The notes under the pieces are model-generated. The model worked only from the letters and a program-made list of their open reading frames with translations. It did no database searches and was not told the origin of the DNA. This document shows, in pieces, positions 12,438-22,099 of a stretch of DNA of 64,000 nt. Position numbers and translations under genes: made by a program. This stretch comes from Parelaphostrongylus tenuis. Its lineage: Eukaryota > Nematoda > Chromadorea > Rhabditida > Metastrongylidae. Position 1 is the first letter of the stretch, and the number at the start of each line of letters is the position of its first letter. The stretch lies in contig JAHQIW010007303.1 in NCBI GenBank assembly GCA_019055375.1, forward strand, positions 1 through 64,000, written 5' to 3'.

Positions 12438-13245
12438 TTCTAGTTAATATTCTTAGTAAGTTCTTAATTGCTTTTTTAAGCCACCAAGCTTCACAGATAT
12501 TATGGTGCTGATAGCAATTTCATTTCTCTCGTGTTCTACCGCCTATGTTCCACGGAAGCCATTCAAATATAGCATGGTGGTTTGGGTGCTGATTATTCGG
12601 TGATTTTCAAAATTATTCACGGATATCTATCAGTCAGGTTATTTGCTTTTGCAAATGCATTTCCTTTCTTTCCTTATGTCACTGGAATAGTTTCGTTAAG
12701 GCATTTCTAAACCTTGCAAATTCCGAGAAACTTCCTAAACTGGCACCGGCGCCATGTTCCCAATTCAGTAAAGAAAGGATACTTGACTATTCTACCGTAG
12801 GAAAATGACTGAGTGATAAAAGTTTTTGTTGTTATAATTAGTTCTAGTTAATATTCTTAGTAAATTCTTAATTGCTTTTTTAAGCCACCAAGCTTCACAG
12901 GTATTATGGTGCTGATAGCAATTTCATTTCTCTCGTGTTCTACCGCCTATGTTCCACGGAAGCCATTCAAATATAGCATGGTGGTTTGGGTGCTGATTAT
13001 TCGGTGATTTTCAAAATTATTCACGAATATCTATCAGTCAGGTTATTTGCTTTTGCAAATGCATTTCCTTTCTTTCCTTATGTCACTGGAATAGTTTCGT
13101 TAAGGCATTTCTAAACCTTGCAAATTCCGAGAAACTTCCTAAACTGGCACCGCGCCATGTTCCCAATTCAGTAAAGAAAGGATACTTGACTATTCTACCG
13201 TAGGAAAATGACTGAGTGATAAAAGTTTTTGTTGTTATAATTAGA
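12438..13245 (+). repeat. Recent 404-bp tandem duplication
   Basis: The segments starting at 12,438 and 12,842 are nearly identical over 404 bp. I count only three clear substitutions (near 12,465/12,869, 12,502/12,906 and 12,625/13,028) and a one-base difference in 'ccggcgcc' against 'ccgcgcc'. The short minus-strand reading frame at 13,083-13,274 is not conserved as coding. The near identity implies a recent event or gene conversion. Confidence 0.95.
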
Positions 13246-13559
13246 AAATCTGTTTGACAAGGAGGGTGATTCACATTTCATATAGTTAGCTCTTCCTGAG
13301 GTTTCGTACAGACAATACATTTTTTTTCTCATTTTGCGGCTCTGAACCTTAGCTCACATAGATGTCACAATCGAGATCTTGGTTACTGTTTTCTGTATTT
13401 TTTGGCTCTTCTGGTATTAGCTTCCCTGCAAAATCGCTATGAATCTTTCAAGTCTAGAAATAGTAGGTCATGGTGCTCCCTCATAATACTTTTGAGACAC
13501 ATGTAAATCAGAATAATTCTACCAAGTGGCAATATATCAACGAAGGCAAAATTTTCGAG

Positions 13560-13900
13560 ATCGTTCGACTGTCTAAATAGAGGATAGTTATCGATTCAAT
13601 AAATGGTCTTGTTCTTTGTGCATAAACTTCAATAAGCATTGGGCCGGAACGGTGCTCACTTAGTGTTTTGTATGACAACACGATAACATTGGTACTTTCC
13701 ATCGAAAGTGCAGACGAAGTTGTTGTAAAACAGCGATAATAAAATAATCAAAGGAATGTTCTATGGCGGCCGACAAACACCTATTCAACTGAATTTGCTT
13801 CACTGATGAAAATGCAGAGCCTTCAGCATTTATAGGGATGAGAGGAAACCGTTTCACATTGTGCTCACAAAGGGATTTCGCTGACTTCACTGCTGCTCCT
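13560..13900 (+). pseudogene. Repeat R2 in opposite orientation
   Basis: On the plus strand it reads SVLYDNTI at about 13,660 and, further on, a TDEN...NRFTLCSQ stretch that aligns with FIDEST...NCCTLCSQ of the minus-strand copies. Two stops and frame changes break it. Together with the copy at 10.4 kb it forms a distant inverted pair within block A. The same geometry is kept at 30.7 and 33.3 kb. Confidence 0.5.
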
Positions 13901-14097
13901 CTATGGCACAGTTGGTCAATTTTCAATTCCTCTTGTCTGTCATATAAGAAAGATGATTTGTAACATTTCCAGCTTTTGCGATCTAGCTTTTCTGAAGTTC
14001 ATTATGAAGCTCGTAAGTGCTCCATTATTATACAGTTCTTTCATACGTTTTTCTCAAGAACACGTTCAAATTTTGATATATCTGACAACCACTATCT

Positions 14098-14240
14098 GAG
14101 CCAACATGTCGTGTGGCCTGTTTATGGGTTCTTGTAGAGCCCAACATACATGTTTTGGCCTTGGCAGCCTCGTCAGTCGGGCAGGCCCTTCGTCTTTAGC
14201 CAATCCTCTCTGCTGTCCTGCTGACAAGGCTGCCGAGACC
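14098..14240 (-). mobile_element. Family Y element fragment with inactivated hammerhead
   Basis: The minus strand keeps CTGACGA (14,170-14,176) and a GGC/GCC stem II, but the GAA that should follow is AAA, and the cleavage-side stem is altered, so it should not cleave. It matches 20.3, 33.7, 44.6, 45.1 and 54.6 kb. It lies about 150 bp upstream of the first detectable exon of CAP copy 2, and copy 3 has the same arrangement. Confidence 0.7.
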
Positions 14241-14385
14241 GAAACAGAGGTATCGAATGGTACAAGAGCTTCTATAGATATTTTCTATTTAGATTTTCTA
14301 TTTCTATTCTCTTTCTGCTATTTAGACGATAGTATTGAAATGCTATTTCAGAGAGATGAAGTGCAATAGATAACTGTTGTTTAAG

Positions 14386-16515
14386 CTTTTGAATGTGGAG
14401 ATAACGAAAGCGATTCAAAGAGGGTTGCTAGACTTGAAGTGTTCAACGCATTCCGCTCTTTTGTTAGCGCAGGATCTTTTTTCTTACCGGCTACAAACCA
14501 CATGAACAGATTGGTAAACTTGTTTTGTTTTTTTCTTATAAGTTCATAAAGTTAAGTAATTGTGGCTATAACGTCACAATGATGAGATGCAATGACGATA
14601 AGGTGACGCTAATGTGTTGACCATTCTAGGCATGGAACTGCAGTTTGGAGATATTAGCTAAGACTGCTACACAGAACTGCAATAATTATCCTGCGCCAAT
14701 ACCTCCGTCGTACGGAGTCAATTATCTAGTGTACGGTTACAAAAATACTTGTATTTTCGTATGGAACATTACACCACTGGTCTAGCTCTGTGACTAACGT
14801 ATTGTAAAAATTTAGTTTCGATAATGTAGACGACCAAGATCCCATCATTGCTGCAATACTCCACTGAGGAAGAGATTCTCCGAAACCAATTAGTATTGTA
14901 TTTGATGGAGATACAAGGAAACTTGCTGCTGCTAATGTATGTTTATTTAATGCGCAGAGTATGGTGATTCGACAAAATTTTGCATCCTCATAGATGATTC
15001 GTGCTAATACAGCCACCGTTGGACGTTCATCGACTTCCTGCGGGCAAAACAGGGCTGCTGTCGCTTGTGTCTTCTCAGCACCGTGAGTACGGTAGAGCGA
15101 AATGATAATAAGTCATACAAAATTGTTTACATTTGTAATTTAGCAACGTTACACGAGGAGAGCTGATTTACATGAATGGAACGAGACGTTTCAACGGCCG
15201 ACCATGCTTTGGACCATTTCCTGGTGTCTGCGATACAGGATTGTGCGACATCACTATGTTTAAACGTAGACCGTCCGCGCCATCAAGTACAACCACTACC
15301 ACAATAACAATGACAACCAGTAGAAAGAGCACTGACTGTCCGAGCGTAGCATTCAATTCTACGTTTAGAGAAGTCGTGCTGGGAATGCATAATAGTTTCA
15401 GGTACGTTGATGAAAATGAGGTCTAGCTTTTATGCCCCAATGTATGTGTATGAACCAGACACCCTACGAATTTTTATCCAAGCTCATGTTCCAAACACGA
15501 GAAAAAAACTTTTGACTTTTTCAAATGCATTTATAGTCTGTTCGACCACCGACAACAAATACATGTATCGAAAGTCAAAACCGTTTCAGAGTGGTAAATT
15601 GTTTTCATGAAAAAATGAGCAGTTACTTATATTCGTATTGTCGCAAGAGGGTTGGCAAGAAATGGTGAGTATCCAAACGAAAACGCACCACCGTCGTCAC
15701 GAATGGATTTAATGGTGAGACCATGCTTTCTTCATTACTGAACTATCGCTTTTTTCCTTCTAACGCTGGTTATATTTCTTCAGAAGTACGACTGTTACGC
15801 AGAGCAACTAGCTCTTCATCACGCGAAAACATGCGATAGACAGCCGTCTATGCGTTTACTTGACCGCGAATACAGCGAGAATTTTTCATGTGCTGGATAC
15901 GACTGCGACTGACTTGCTGGGAGCTGTTCAGAATGTTAGTCACGAAAGACTGTTCTAGACATACATCGAAGCTAGGAACGTCGTACTTGAAAAATGTAGT
16001 GAATGGCCAAAAGGCTCTTTCGTTGAGTTCAAGTGGATTCATTACGAGAAAATTTTCACGCAGTCTATTCCTACTTCTTATCTAAACCACATAGGCTATC
16101 GCTGCGTTCACTGGTAAGCTTAGCACTAATGGAATCCCAGCAAACATGATTCTGACTCTTCAAGTATTTCAACGTAAACGTAGAACGGTGACAAGGGTTA
16201 CGAAGGTTCGCATCATGACACTATTTTTGATGTGGGTATGGCCTCAGCGTACTAAATTTTTGCAGAATCCTCTGGAACTCTAACAGATATGTGGGATGTG
16301 CGACTGTACGCTGCAGAGGATTTTATTTTCACTTCTTGCATGTACCGTAATCCGTAAGTTTTCAAAACGTTGCTTATCTGGTGAAGTCTAAGAAATAACC
16401 TATCAGCTTTAGGGTAAACGTGGTTGGACAGACCATTTACCCTATCGGCGCAGTGTGCAGCGGTTGCTCAAACGGCATCTGCGATCCGGCCGATGGGCTG
16501 TGCTCTATCGATTAA
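14386..16515 (+). pseudogene. Two-domain CAP (SCP/TAPS, ASP-like) gene, copy 2, broken
   Basis: Ten exons are traceable: 14,386-14,513; 14,630-14,728; 14,786-14,936; 14,994-15,082; 15,144-15,401; 15,633-15,714; 15,784-15,934; 16,095-16,205; 16,266-16,353; 16,413-16,515. Domain 1 starts with ECGDNES and RLEVFNAFRSF and contains TATQNC and TVG..CG cysteine motifs. A short Thr-rich linker of about 13 residues follows, then domain 2 from DCPSVAF through NAPPSSRMDLM and the Cys-rich end. Breaks: TAA and TGA in exon 3; loss of the acceptor AG before exon 6; one-base insertion in exon 7; two one-base insertions in exon 9. The TAA is shared with copy 3. No clear signal-peptide exon was found. A short frame beginning MKLVSAPLLY near 14,005 is a weak candidate. 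The family comprises secreted cysteine-rich proteins of parasitic nematodes, and this copy should not make one. Confidence 0.92.
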
Positions 16516-16560
16516 ATTGATTGTTTTCAAGGAAATAAATTTTGTGAAGACACAAGCAAA

Positions 16561-19489
16561 AGTGGTAACTAGGGTATCCGTATGCCACTACAAATATACT
16601 GCCTCATTTTTTTTTTCCTGGTAGCAATGCAGTTACCGAATGGCTTATTAGATGAGTATAGAGAACTGCAGCTGGTTTTGACTAGTACCAGCCAAGTTTT
16701 GAAGGAAAGAAGTGTCTAAGCACAGTGTGTCGACTAGAGCTTGAACCTGACTAAGTTCAATACCAGTTTGTGCGTTTCGGATCACTCGCATTTACAAGCA
16801 TTGCTGATAACACAGTCACAGTGAAAACGCTGTCGAGAAAGAACAAAATAAGAGCACCCGCTTAGTGTGATGACTACAACGCGAGCTCGCGTAAGGGAAT
16901 CACGTTTTCGATGCACAATTGCGATTTCGAGATCGCTCATTCTTCTCGTCACAGTATTATCTGAGAGAATAATTTTCCTTCATTTTGCAACAATCAACGC
17001 AATGCAACAGTGTTGCTGTATGCATCACTCAAATGGATTATAAAATACACCCTGATCTCTATGCTTTTCGTGAAATTCAGTGGAGGAGCAACTCAGTTTT
17101 ATGAGATGATGCTTCATTGTTCTTTTTCCGGATAGGAAAGAAAACAGAAATGATACTGCAAGCCAGAGAAACGGCTATTTCAAGAATATATCAGTCTAGA
17201 ACTTACCATTTCTTTCTATTTTATCACACAATTTGGACCGTCTCATATTACTTCCAATTATCACAGTCATTCGGCCACGGGATTCAGTCGTGTCAAAACT
17301 ATACAGTGCATACGCCGCGAAATGTGCCATGTGGTCTATTCAAGAGAATAATTGAGTTAATAAAACTTCACAAGCTGTGATGCAATTATTCATAAGTACG
17401 CTAAAAAAGCGCCCCCATTTCCGCATTTTGCAAACAGCAAGGCTTTGCGTCATTTCTATCTTGACAAACCAAGTTCATCGTGATTGCACAGTTGAGAAGT
17501 TTACAGCAGGCTGAGCTAGGATGCTTCGTTCACTTTGATCCTTACACGACAGAAATTGTTTGACCCTGCACCCAAAACGCCAATAGATGCCAGAATCAGA
17601 ATGTCAGCCGATGTTCTTGCCTAGCCTGGTACCTATTATCTCTCATTGTCTGCATAGTTAGATTTTCACCAAGTTTTATAATTTCAAAATGCCTTGTCAT
17701 GACGTTTATTGGTCTTTCTTTACAAGTGTGTAAGAGGGATATAGCAATTTTGTGGTTTGCACGCCAATGTGTCAGTTTTTGTGAGCACTTCAGTGATTTG
17801 ATCAGTGCTATTAGTGCGCCAAATGTAACGATTCGAATGCTGAATGTTCTAGCCGGCCTTTGGTTTGTCGGTTGTCGCTTATACCATATGCTGTATGCAT
17901 ATGATAAAAATCAGTACATGGTTTTTTGGCACACCGACTTAAATATAGCTTATATCACCAGCTTTATCGACGACATGACCACGTGCAGTGCTTATTTATG
18001 TTTTATTTATTTTACACCCGTCATCAATTCTTATCGTGCGCAACCCAGCACTTCTGGCATTCTATTCGTTTTTCGTCATCTTGAATGACGTAGAATACTA
18101 GGCGAGCATGTCTCTTTGCGACATCGAGGTTAGCCTGGTTGTGCTGCCCCACAAAACGTTCTTGTTGACTGCATGTGTGTTGGAGGGTTGAGCTCGACTC
18201 CATGCGCGTCGCGACGAGCATCAGAACCACACGGCCACAGCGCCCCGCAGTGATTATTACTCTATAACAAACAATGAATGTTACTCAACGAACGATCCTA
18301 CAAGTAGATATAATGTTGTGAAATATATATATATATTATATATATCTTATAACACGATACTATACGACAACTAATTAAAATTAAACGATGTCTTCTCATG
18401 TGACAAAAGAATTAGGCTTTAGTAAAAGAGATAGAGTGACGAGTGAGCTCTTCATGATAGTAAACGACTGAGTTGTGAATCAAAGAATTATTGGGTTGAT
18501 TTCAATAAACAAGTGAGTTGTAGAAGTAAGAGAGCCTTGGAAAATTACAATGGGCGACGCCTTGCCACCAGCGTCATTGGTACGGCATCATTTCGAAATT
18601 GATGCGATCGTGGTGTTCAACTGCCACTGACCGTGAAGCATGACCAGGCGGGCGGAAAGCGGAATGTTGCTATGCGGTATCGTGAAGGAGATTGCACCAA
18701 GGGTGGCTCCCAGTGTGTTTATATATATGAGGGCCATCCAGTCTGTACTCTGGTGGGAAGAGGTGGAGGTGGGGGGTGGGAGGTGGGGGTGAGGGGTGGG
18801 GGTTATTAGATATGGGACTAATTGCTTGTGCACGGTGGTGAACGCGCATAGCTCACTATAAAGCTGGGCCACATAGTGGATGCTCCCCCTTTAGGACACC
18901 AAAGGCTGCACTTCAAGGAATTAACTTTCAGCGTCAACGATGTGATAGTTCTCAACGACAAAATTATATGAGTGATTACAACATGTCATTGAATGTCGAA
19001 TCCGAGTAGCGGACACGCGTTTAGTAGGTCTCAATGATGCGACCTAAGAAACCCGACTCGATCACCTATTTTTCAATTGCTTTTTTGTTGACAGCGTTAC
19101 TTTGGCACTCACGAGCCGGAAAAGAGCAAAAATAGCAACAGAGCCTTGCGAGTGTTGTAATTAAACATTCCTTCATGGTATCAACGATTCCACATTCAAA
19201 GGTATCCACATTCTTAGAGCAACTGTGTAGGAAATTTACCACCTCATTCGTTTATTCCCAGTGTGAATCATATTGTACATTTCAATAGCTACTGAGTAAA
19301 AAAAACACTGCTTATTTGTTCCTTATTGCTATGTCGGCATAGTGAAGGTAGAACATCAAAGTGGAAATGCAAAGTGCATCTAATACATCGATCACTAAGT
19401 GAGCTGAGAGTATTCCATAATGTTATACCTTTACTTCGAGTGTTTTATTAAGAGCAGGCTCAAAATTCCATATAACTCATAATTCACCC
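16561..19489. other. Long unassigned interval downstream of CAP copy 2
   Basis: A 129-codon plus frame at 17,699-18,088 has no recognisable domain and poor coding character. Part of 18,030-18,250 is a repeat also found at 26,390-26,605. A TA microsatellite is at 18,326-18,347. A strongly G-rich run is listed separately. Confidence 0.5.
18755..18806 (+). other. G-rich run, candidate G-quadruplex
   Basis: The plus strand has at least six runs of three or more G separated by one to three bases (GGGGGG, GGG, GGGGG, GGGG, GGGGG). The local composition is unlike the AT-rich surroundings. Short loops favour quadruplex folding, but no gene or promoter is recognisable nearby. Confidence 0.6.
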
Positions 19490-19770
19490 AATAGTGTGGA
19501 GTGCTCTCAAAAACATTTGCGTCAGTCGGGGAATCGAACCCATATTTCACACTTTCCGGGAGCGTGTGCTGAACCGTTATACCTCCGACGCTCGTTTTGC
19601 ACAACACTCTCTTTACACTATAACGCGTTATCTGTCAACAGTCAACAGAGTGCTTTGTAAAACGAGCGTCGGTGGTGCAACGGTTCAGCACACGTTCCCG
19701 GAAAGAATGAGGTCCGGGTTTGAATCCAGGCTGAAGCAAATGTTTTGCGCAACACTCCACTTTATTGGGT
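19490..19770. mobile_element. Inverted pair of tRNA-derived SINE-like heads
   Basis: The left half, on the minus strand, has a tRNA-like fold: acceptor arms GCGTCGG and CTGACGC, loop CCGGAAA, and a T-arm with GGGTTCGATTCCC. The right half reads the same head on the plus strand from 19,660 with CGGGTTTGAATCC. The two face each other across about 50 bp, so the whole could fold back. The outer ends share the flank 'gcaaaacattt' type sequence with the other copies. Confidence 0.7.
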
Positions 19771-19929
19771 ATATTATAAGACGATACCACCGCAAGAGGG
19801 GGTCAAATAAATGAATTTTTATTGATCATATCTAGATTCAAAAGATCGACTGTTTTTGAAACTCCGAAAAAAACATTCAATATAATTCCAAAAAAGAATG
19901 CTTTAAGCTTAAACGAGGTTGATACGCCG

Positions 19930-19977
19930 GGGTCATACACCGGTGTTTCGGAGTTTCGGCCTCCTCGTCAGTGACGC
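19930..19977 (-). ncRNA. Type I hammerhead ribozyme
   Basis: Read on the minus strand: stem I GCGTCA with TGACCC (one mismatch); core CTGACGA; stem II GGAG/CTCC with a 7-base loop; GAA; stem III ACA/TGT with loop CCGG; then the A of a GUA cleavage triplet directly before stem I. All invariant core positions (CUGANGA, GAAA, NUH) are present. The order with open ends on stem I makes it type I, the class known from Penelope-like elements and metazoan retrozymes. It lies in the apex of a 63-bp stem. Confidence 0.88.
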
Positions 19978-20171
19978 TTAAAGCATTCTTTTTTGGAATT
20001 ATATTGAATGTTTTTTATCGGTGTTTCAAAACAGTCGACCTTTGAATCAGTTTTGATCTAGCAGCAAAATTCATCGACTAAGAGGTGGTGATGGACCAGT
20101 GTCATTGTACACTGTGCCATCACCACATGCTCCTTCCTCCGTGCTTCAATGCAGGGCTGAATGTGGGGCGG

Positions 20172-20220
20172 GGGTTACTGACGAGGAGGCCGAAACCTCC
20201 GAAACATCGGTGTATGACCC
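20172..20220 (+). ncRNA. Type I hammerhead ribozyme
   Basis: Stem I GGGTTA with TGACCC (one G-U pair); CTGACGA; stem II GGAGG/CCTCC (5 bp) with a 6-base loop; GAA; stem III ACA/TGT with loop TCGG; GUA cleavage triplet, predicted to cut between 20,214 and 20,215. The stem II extension relative to the minus-strand partner is compensated on both sides, which argues that the structure has been maintained. Confidence 0.92.
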
Positions 20221-20284
20221 TGGCGTATCAACCTCGTTTAAGCTTAGAGCATTCTTTTTGGAATTACATCTCATGATTATTATT

Positions 20285-20610
20285 TGAGTTAACATGTCAT
20301 GTGTCTGATAATGGACTCTTGTACAGCCCGATACACGTGTTTCGACCTTACAGTCTCGTCACTCGGACAAAACCCTTCGTCTTCTAGTCTTTTAGCCAAT
20401 CCTCTTGCGAGCTCCTACTCTCTCTGTAAAGAGGTAGCGTCGACAAACAATTTACACCATATGTCAAGTGAAGTCATCAACGAATGTACGGTGTCGTGCA
20501 CTCGATTACTCTTTGGCTGGTATTTTATAATATTATGTGTTATTTCGAGTGTTTTATTAAGATCACGCTCAAATTTCAGTATATTTCATATTTATTATCT
20601 GAGTCAGCAT
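20285..20610 (-). mobile_element. Family Y element fragment, hammerhead inactivated
   Basis: The minus strand keeps a 6-bp stem I (GTCCGA with TCGGGC), stem II GAC/GTC, GAA, an ACACGTGT stem III and GUA. However, the first core base is changed (GTGACGA instead of CTGACGA, 20,356-20,362). It starts directly after the family X element. A truncated second start of the same family follows at about 20,605. Confidence 0.75.
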
Positions 20611-20639
20611 GTCATGTAGTCTGGTAATGGGCTCTTTTG

Positions 20640-22099
20640 GCTCCCATTATCGAACCAGTGACATATTGGCTCAAATAATATTTGTGATATATATTCTATG
20701 ATGGTCGTCGAGCAGAGTGGCTGTTCATTCATCAATGAAAGCGCAAAGTCACGACTGTTTATATGGATGGTACGTTATTACAGTTGCTCAACATGTTCAT
20801 GAACGGATCTTCTAGGCTTCACTAGAGTATCTCTATGGCGATGTCCATTTTTCAAAAATCTTTCAAAAAAGTTTTTACTACGTTTTCTGCTTTTGCAGTT
20901 CGGCGTGTTTACTATTAGACAGCGAATGCGTTAATGCTTCTATTGTTTGTTTTATTCTCTGTTGCGTTAGAAGATGATGAGCAAAATGGTAATACAGCAA
21001 GTCAAATAAAGCTCGAAAACTTCTTACGCATTTGGACTGATGATAGAAAATTAAAATAAAGCAGCAGCTCTCAGTCAAACTAACACAGACCGTCCAACAA
21101 TAGACATAGAATAATAGGGTCTCATACTTATAAGTTACATACACATATTGCGCAATCCTTTGCACTTCTGGCATACGTACACTTCCAGTTCCTGAGAGAT
21201 CGGCGTCTGTTTAAAACACTTAGAGAAAAAGTGGTCCAGATGATCCAAAATCGAAGTAGACCACATGAAATATTAAATATGTGTAGAAGCTCAATGGAGC
21301 TGAGTTAATTTTTGGAGAGCAAAACTGAGATATTACCCACAATTTTAGCACACCTCCAAAGCGTAAACCGATATCGAGTGAATAAGTTGTTAGTTGCAAT
21401 ATTAAACAAATATTATCCGTATTGGAATTGTTCTAAAAACTCTAGTATCGGTAGTTAGCGCTTTCTTGTTGACCAACCATGTTCGATCTTTTTGATTAGA
21501 CGCTTTTGAAGAGAGCGGAAAACATAATTACACAGCTTGCTCAACATCGACCAACTCTGCGGTAGTACGACGAGCACTTCGATCAGCCAACACCTTCGTA
21601 GACAAAGCAGATGAAATTCGGCACTTCTTTGCTATCAAGCAAAGTTTTTACGAAGAATAATTTTTTGCTAGATAAACATTTTCCATTATTCAGCTAGCAA
21701 TCATTACATGTCTTGAGTTTTGAAAAATTCAAAGTTATGCATGTTCTTCAAAAGGCTTTCCTACAACACTCAAACACTGAAAATAAAAGTGTTTCTCACA
21801 TGCGTCACTCATTATCGCACTTATATTTCGCAGTGAAGAGCTTTTTCCTTGGGTTATTGATAACTAATTGGTAGCATAATTCTAGTAAAATCGAAGAAAA
21901 AATATGTATGTTTTTTGGAAGGCCTTCATACAGCAGTGTAGTTGCAGAAGGTTTGCTTTCAACACAACCATATTTTTCGCAGCACAATATATTCCTTTGG
22001 ACTATCAATAACCATTCGACAGCACAAGTTATAGCGATTTTGAAACTGTGCTTATCAGTTCCCAAGACCGACTGTCTATTAACCTCGACATGCTTCAAT
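20640..22099. other. Unassigned interval
   Basis: Short frames at 20,878-21,174 (minus) and 21,805-22,123 (both strands) carry no recognisable domain. The sequence is AT-rich with scattered R1-like words. I see no RNA gene. Confidence 0.45.

Larger units (their letters stand above)
9900..16560 (+). repeat. Segmental duplication, block A (with CAP copy 2)
   Basis: The order of landmarks matches 30,100-36,370: repeat R2, tRNA-derived element, R1/R3 block, inverted R2, family Y element, CAP gene and CAP 3' flank. Similarity is highest over the CAP gene and its upstream 900 bp and weaker in the first 2 kb. Only block A contains the 404-bp tandem duplication at 12.4-13.2 kb, so that arose afterwards or was lost from the other block. 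Confidence 0.85.
19846..20270. mobile_element. Family X element: two outward-facing hammerhead ribozymes
   Basis: A 63-bp near-perfect inverted repeat (19,846-19,908 and 19,976-20,038) brackets a minus-strand hammerhead in its apex. A second, plus-strand hammerhead follows at 20,172-20,220. Both ribozymes are followed by the same 3' flank ('ggcgtatcaacctcgtttaa'). No protein is encoded. It resembles non-autonomous retrozyme-type elements or a deleted PLE. A similar element is at 45,524-45,993. Confidence 0.8.

Noticed and set aside
17699..18088. 129-codon plus-strand frame as a membrane protein gene
   Set aside because: Hydrophobic but without recognisable domain. Its last part overlaps the dispersed repeat R4, and no splice or start context supports it.
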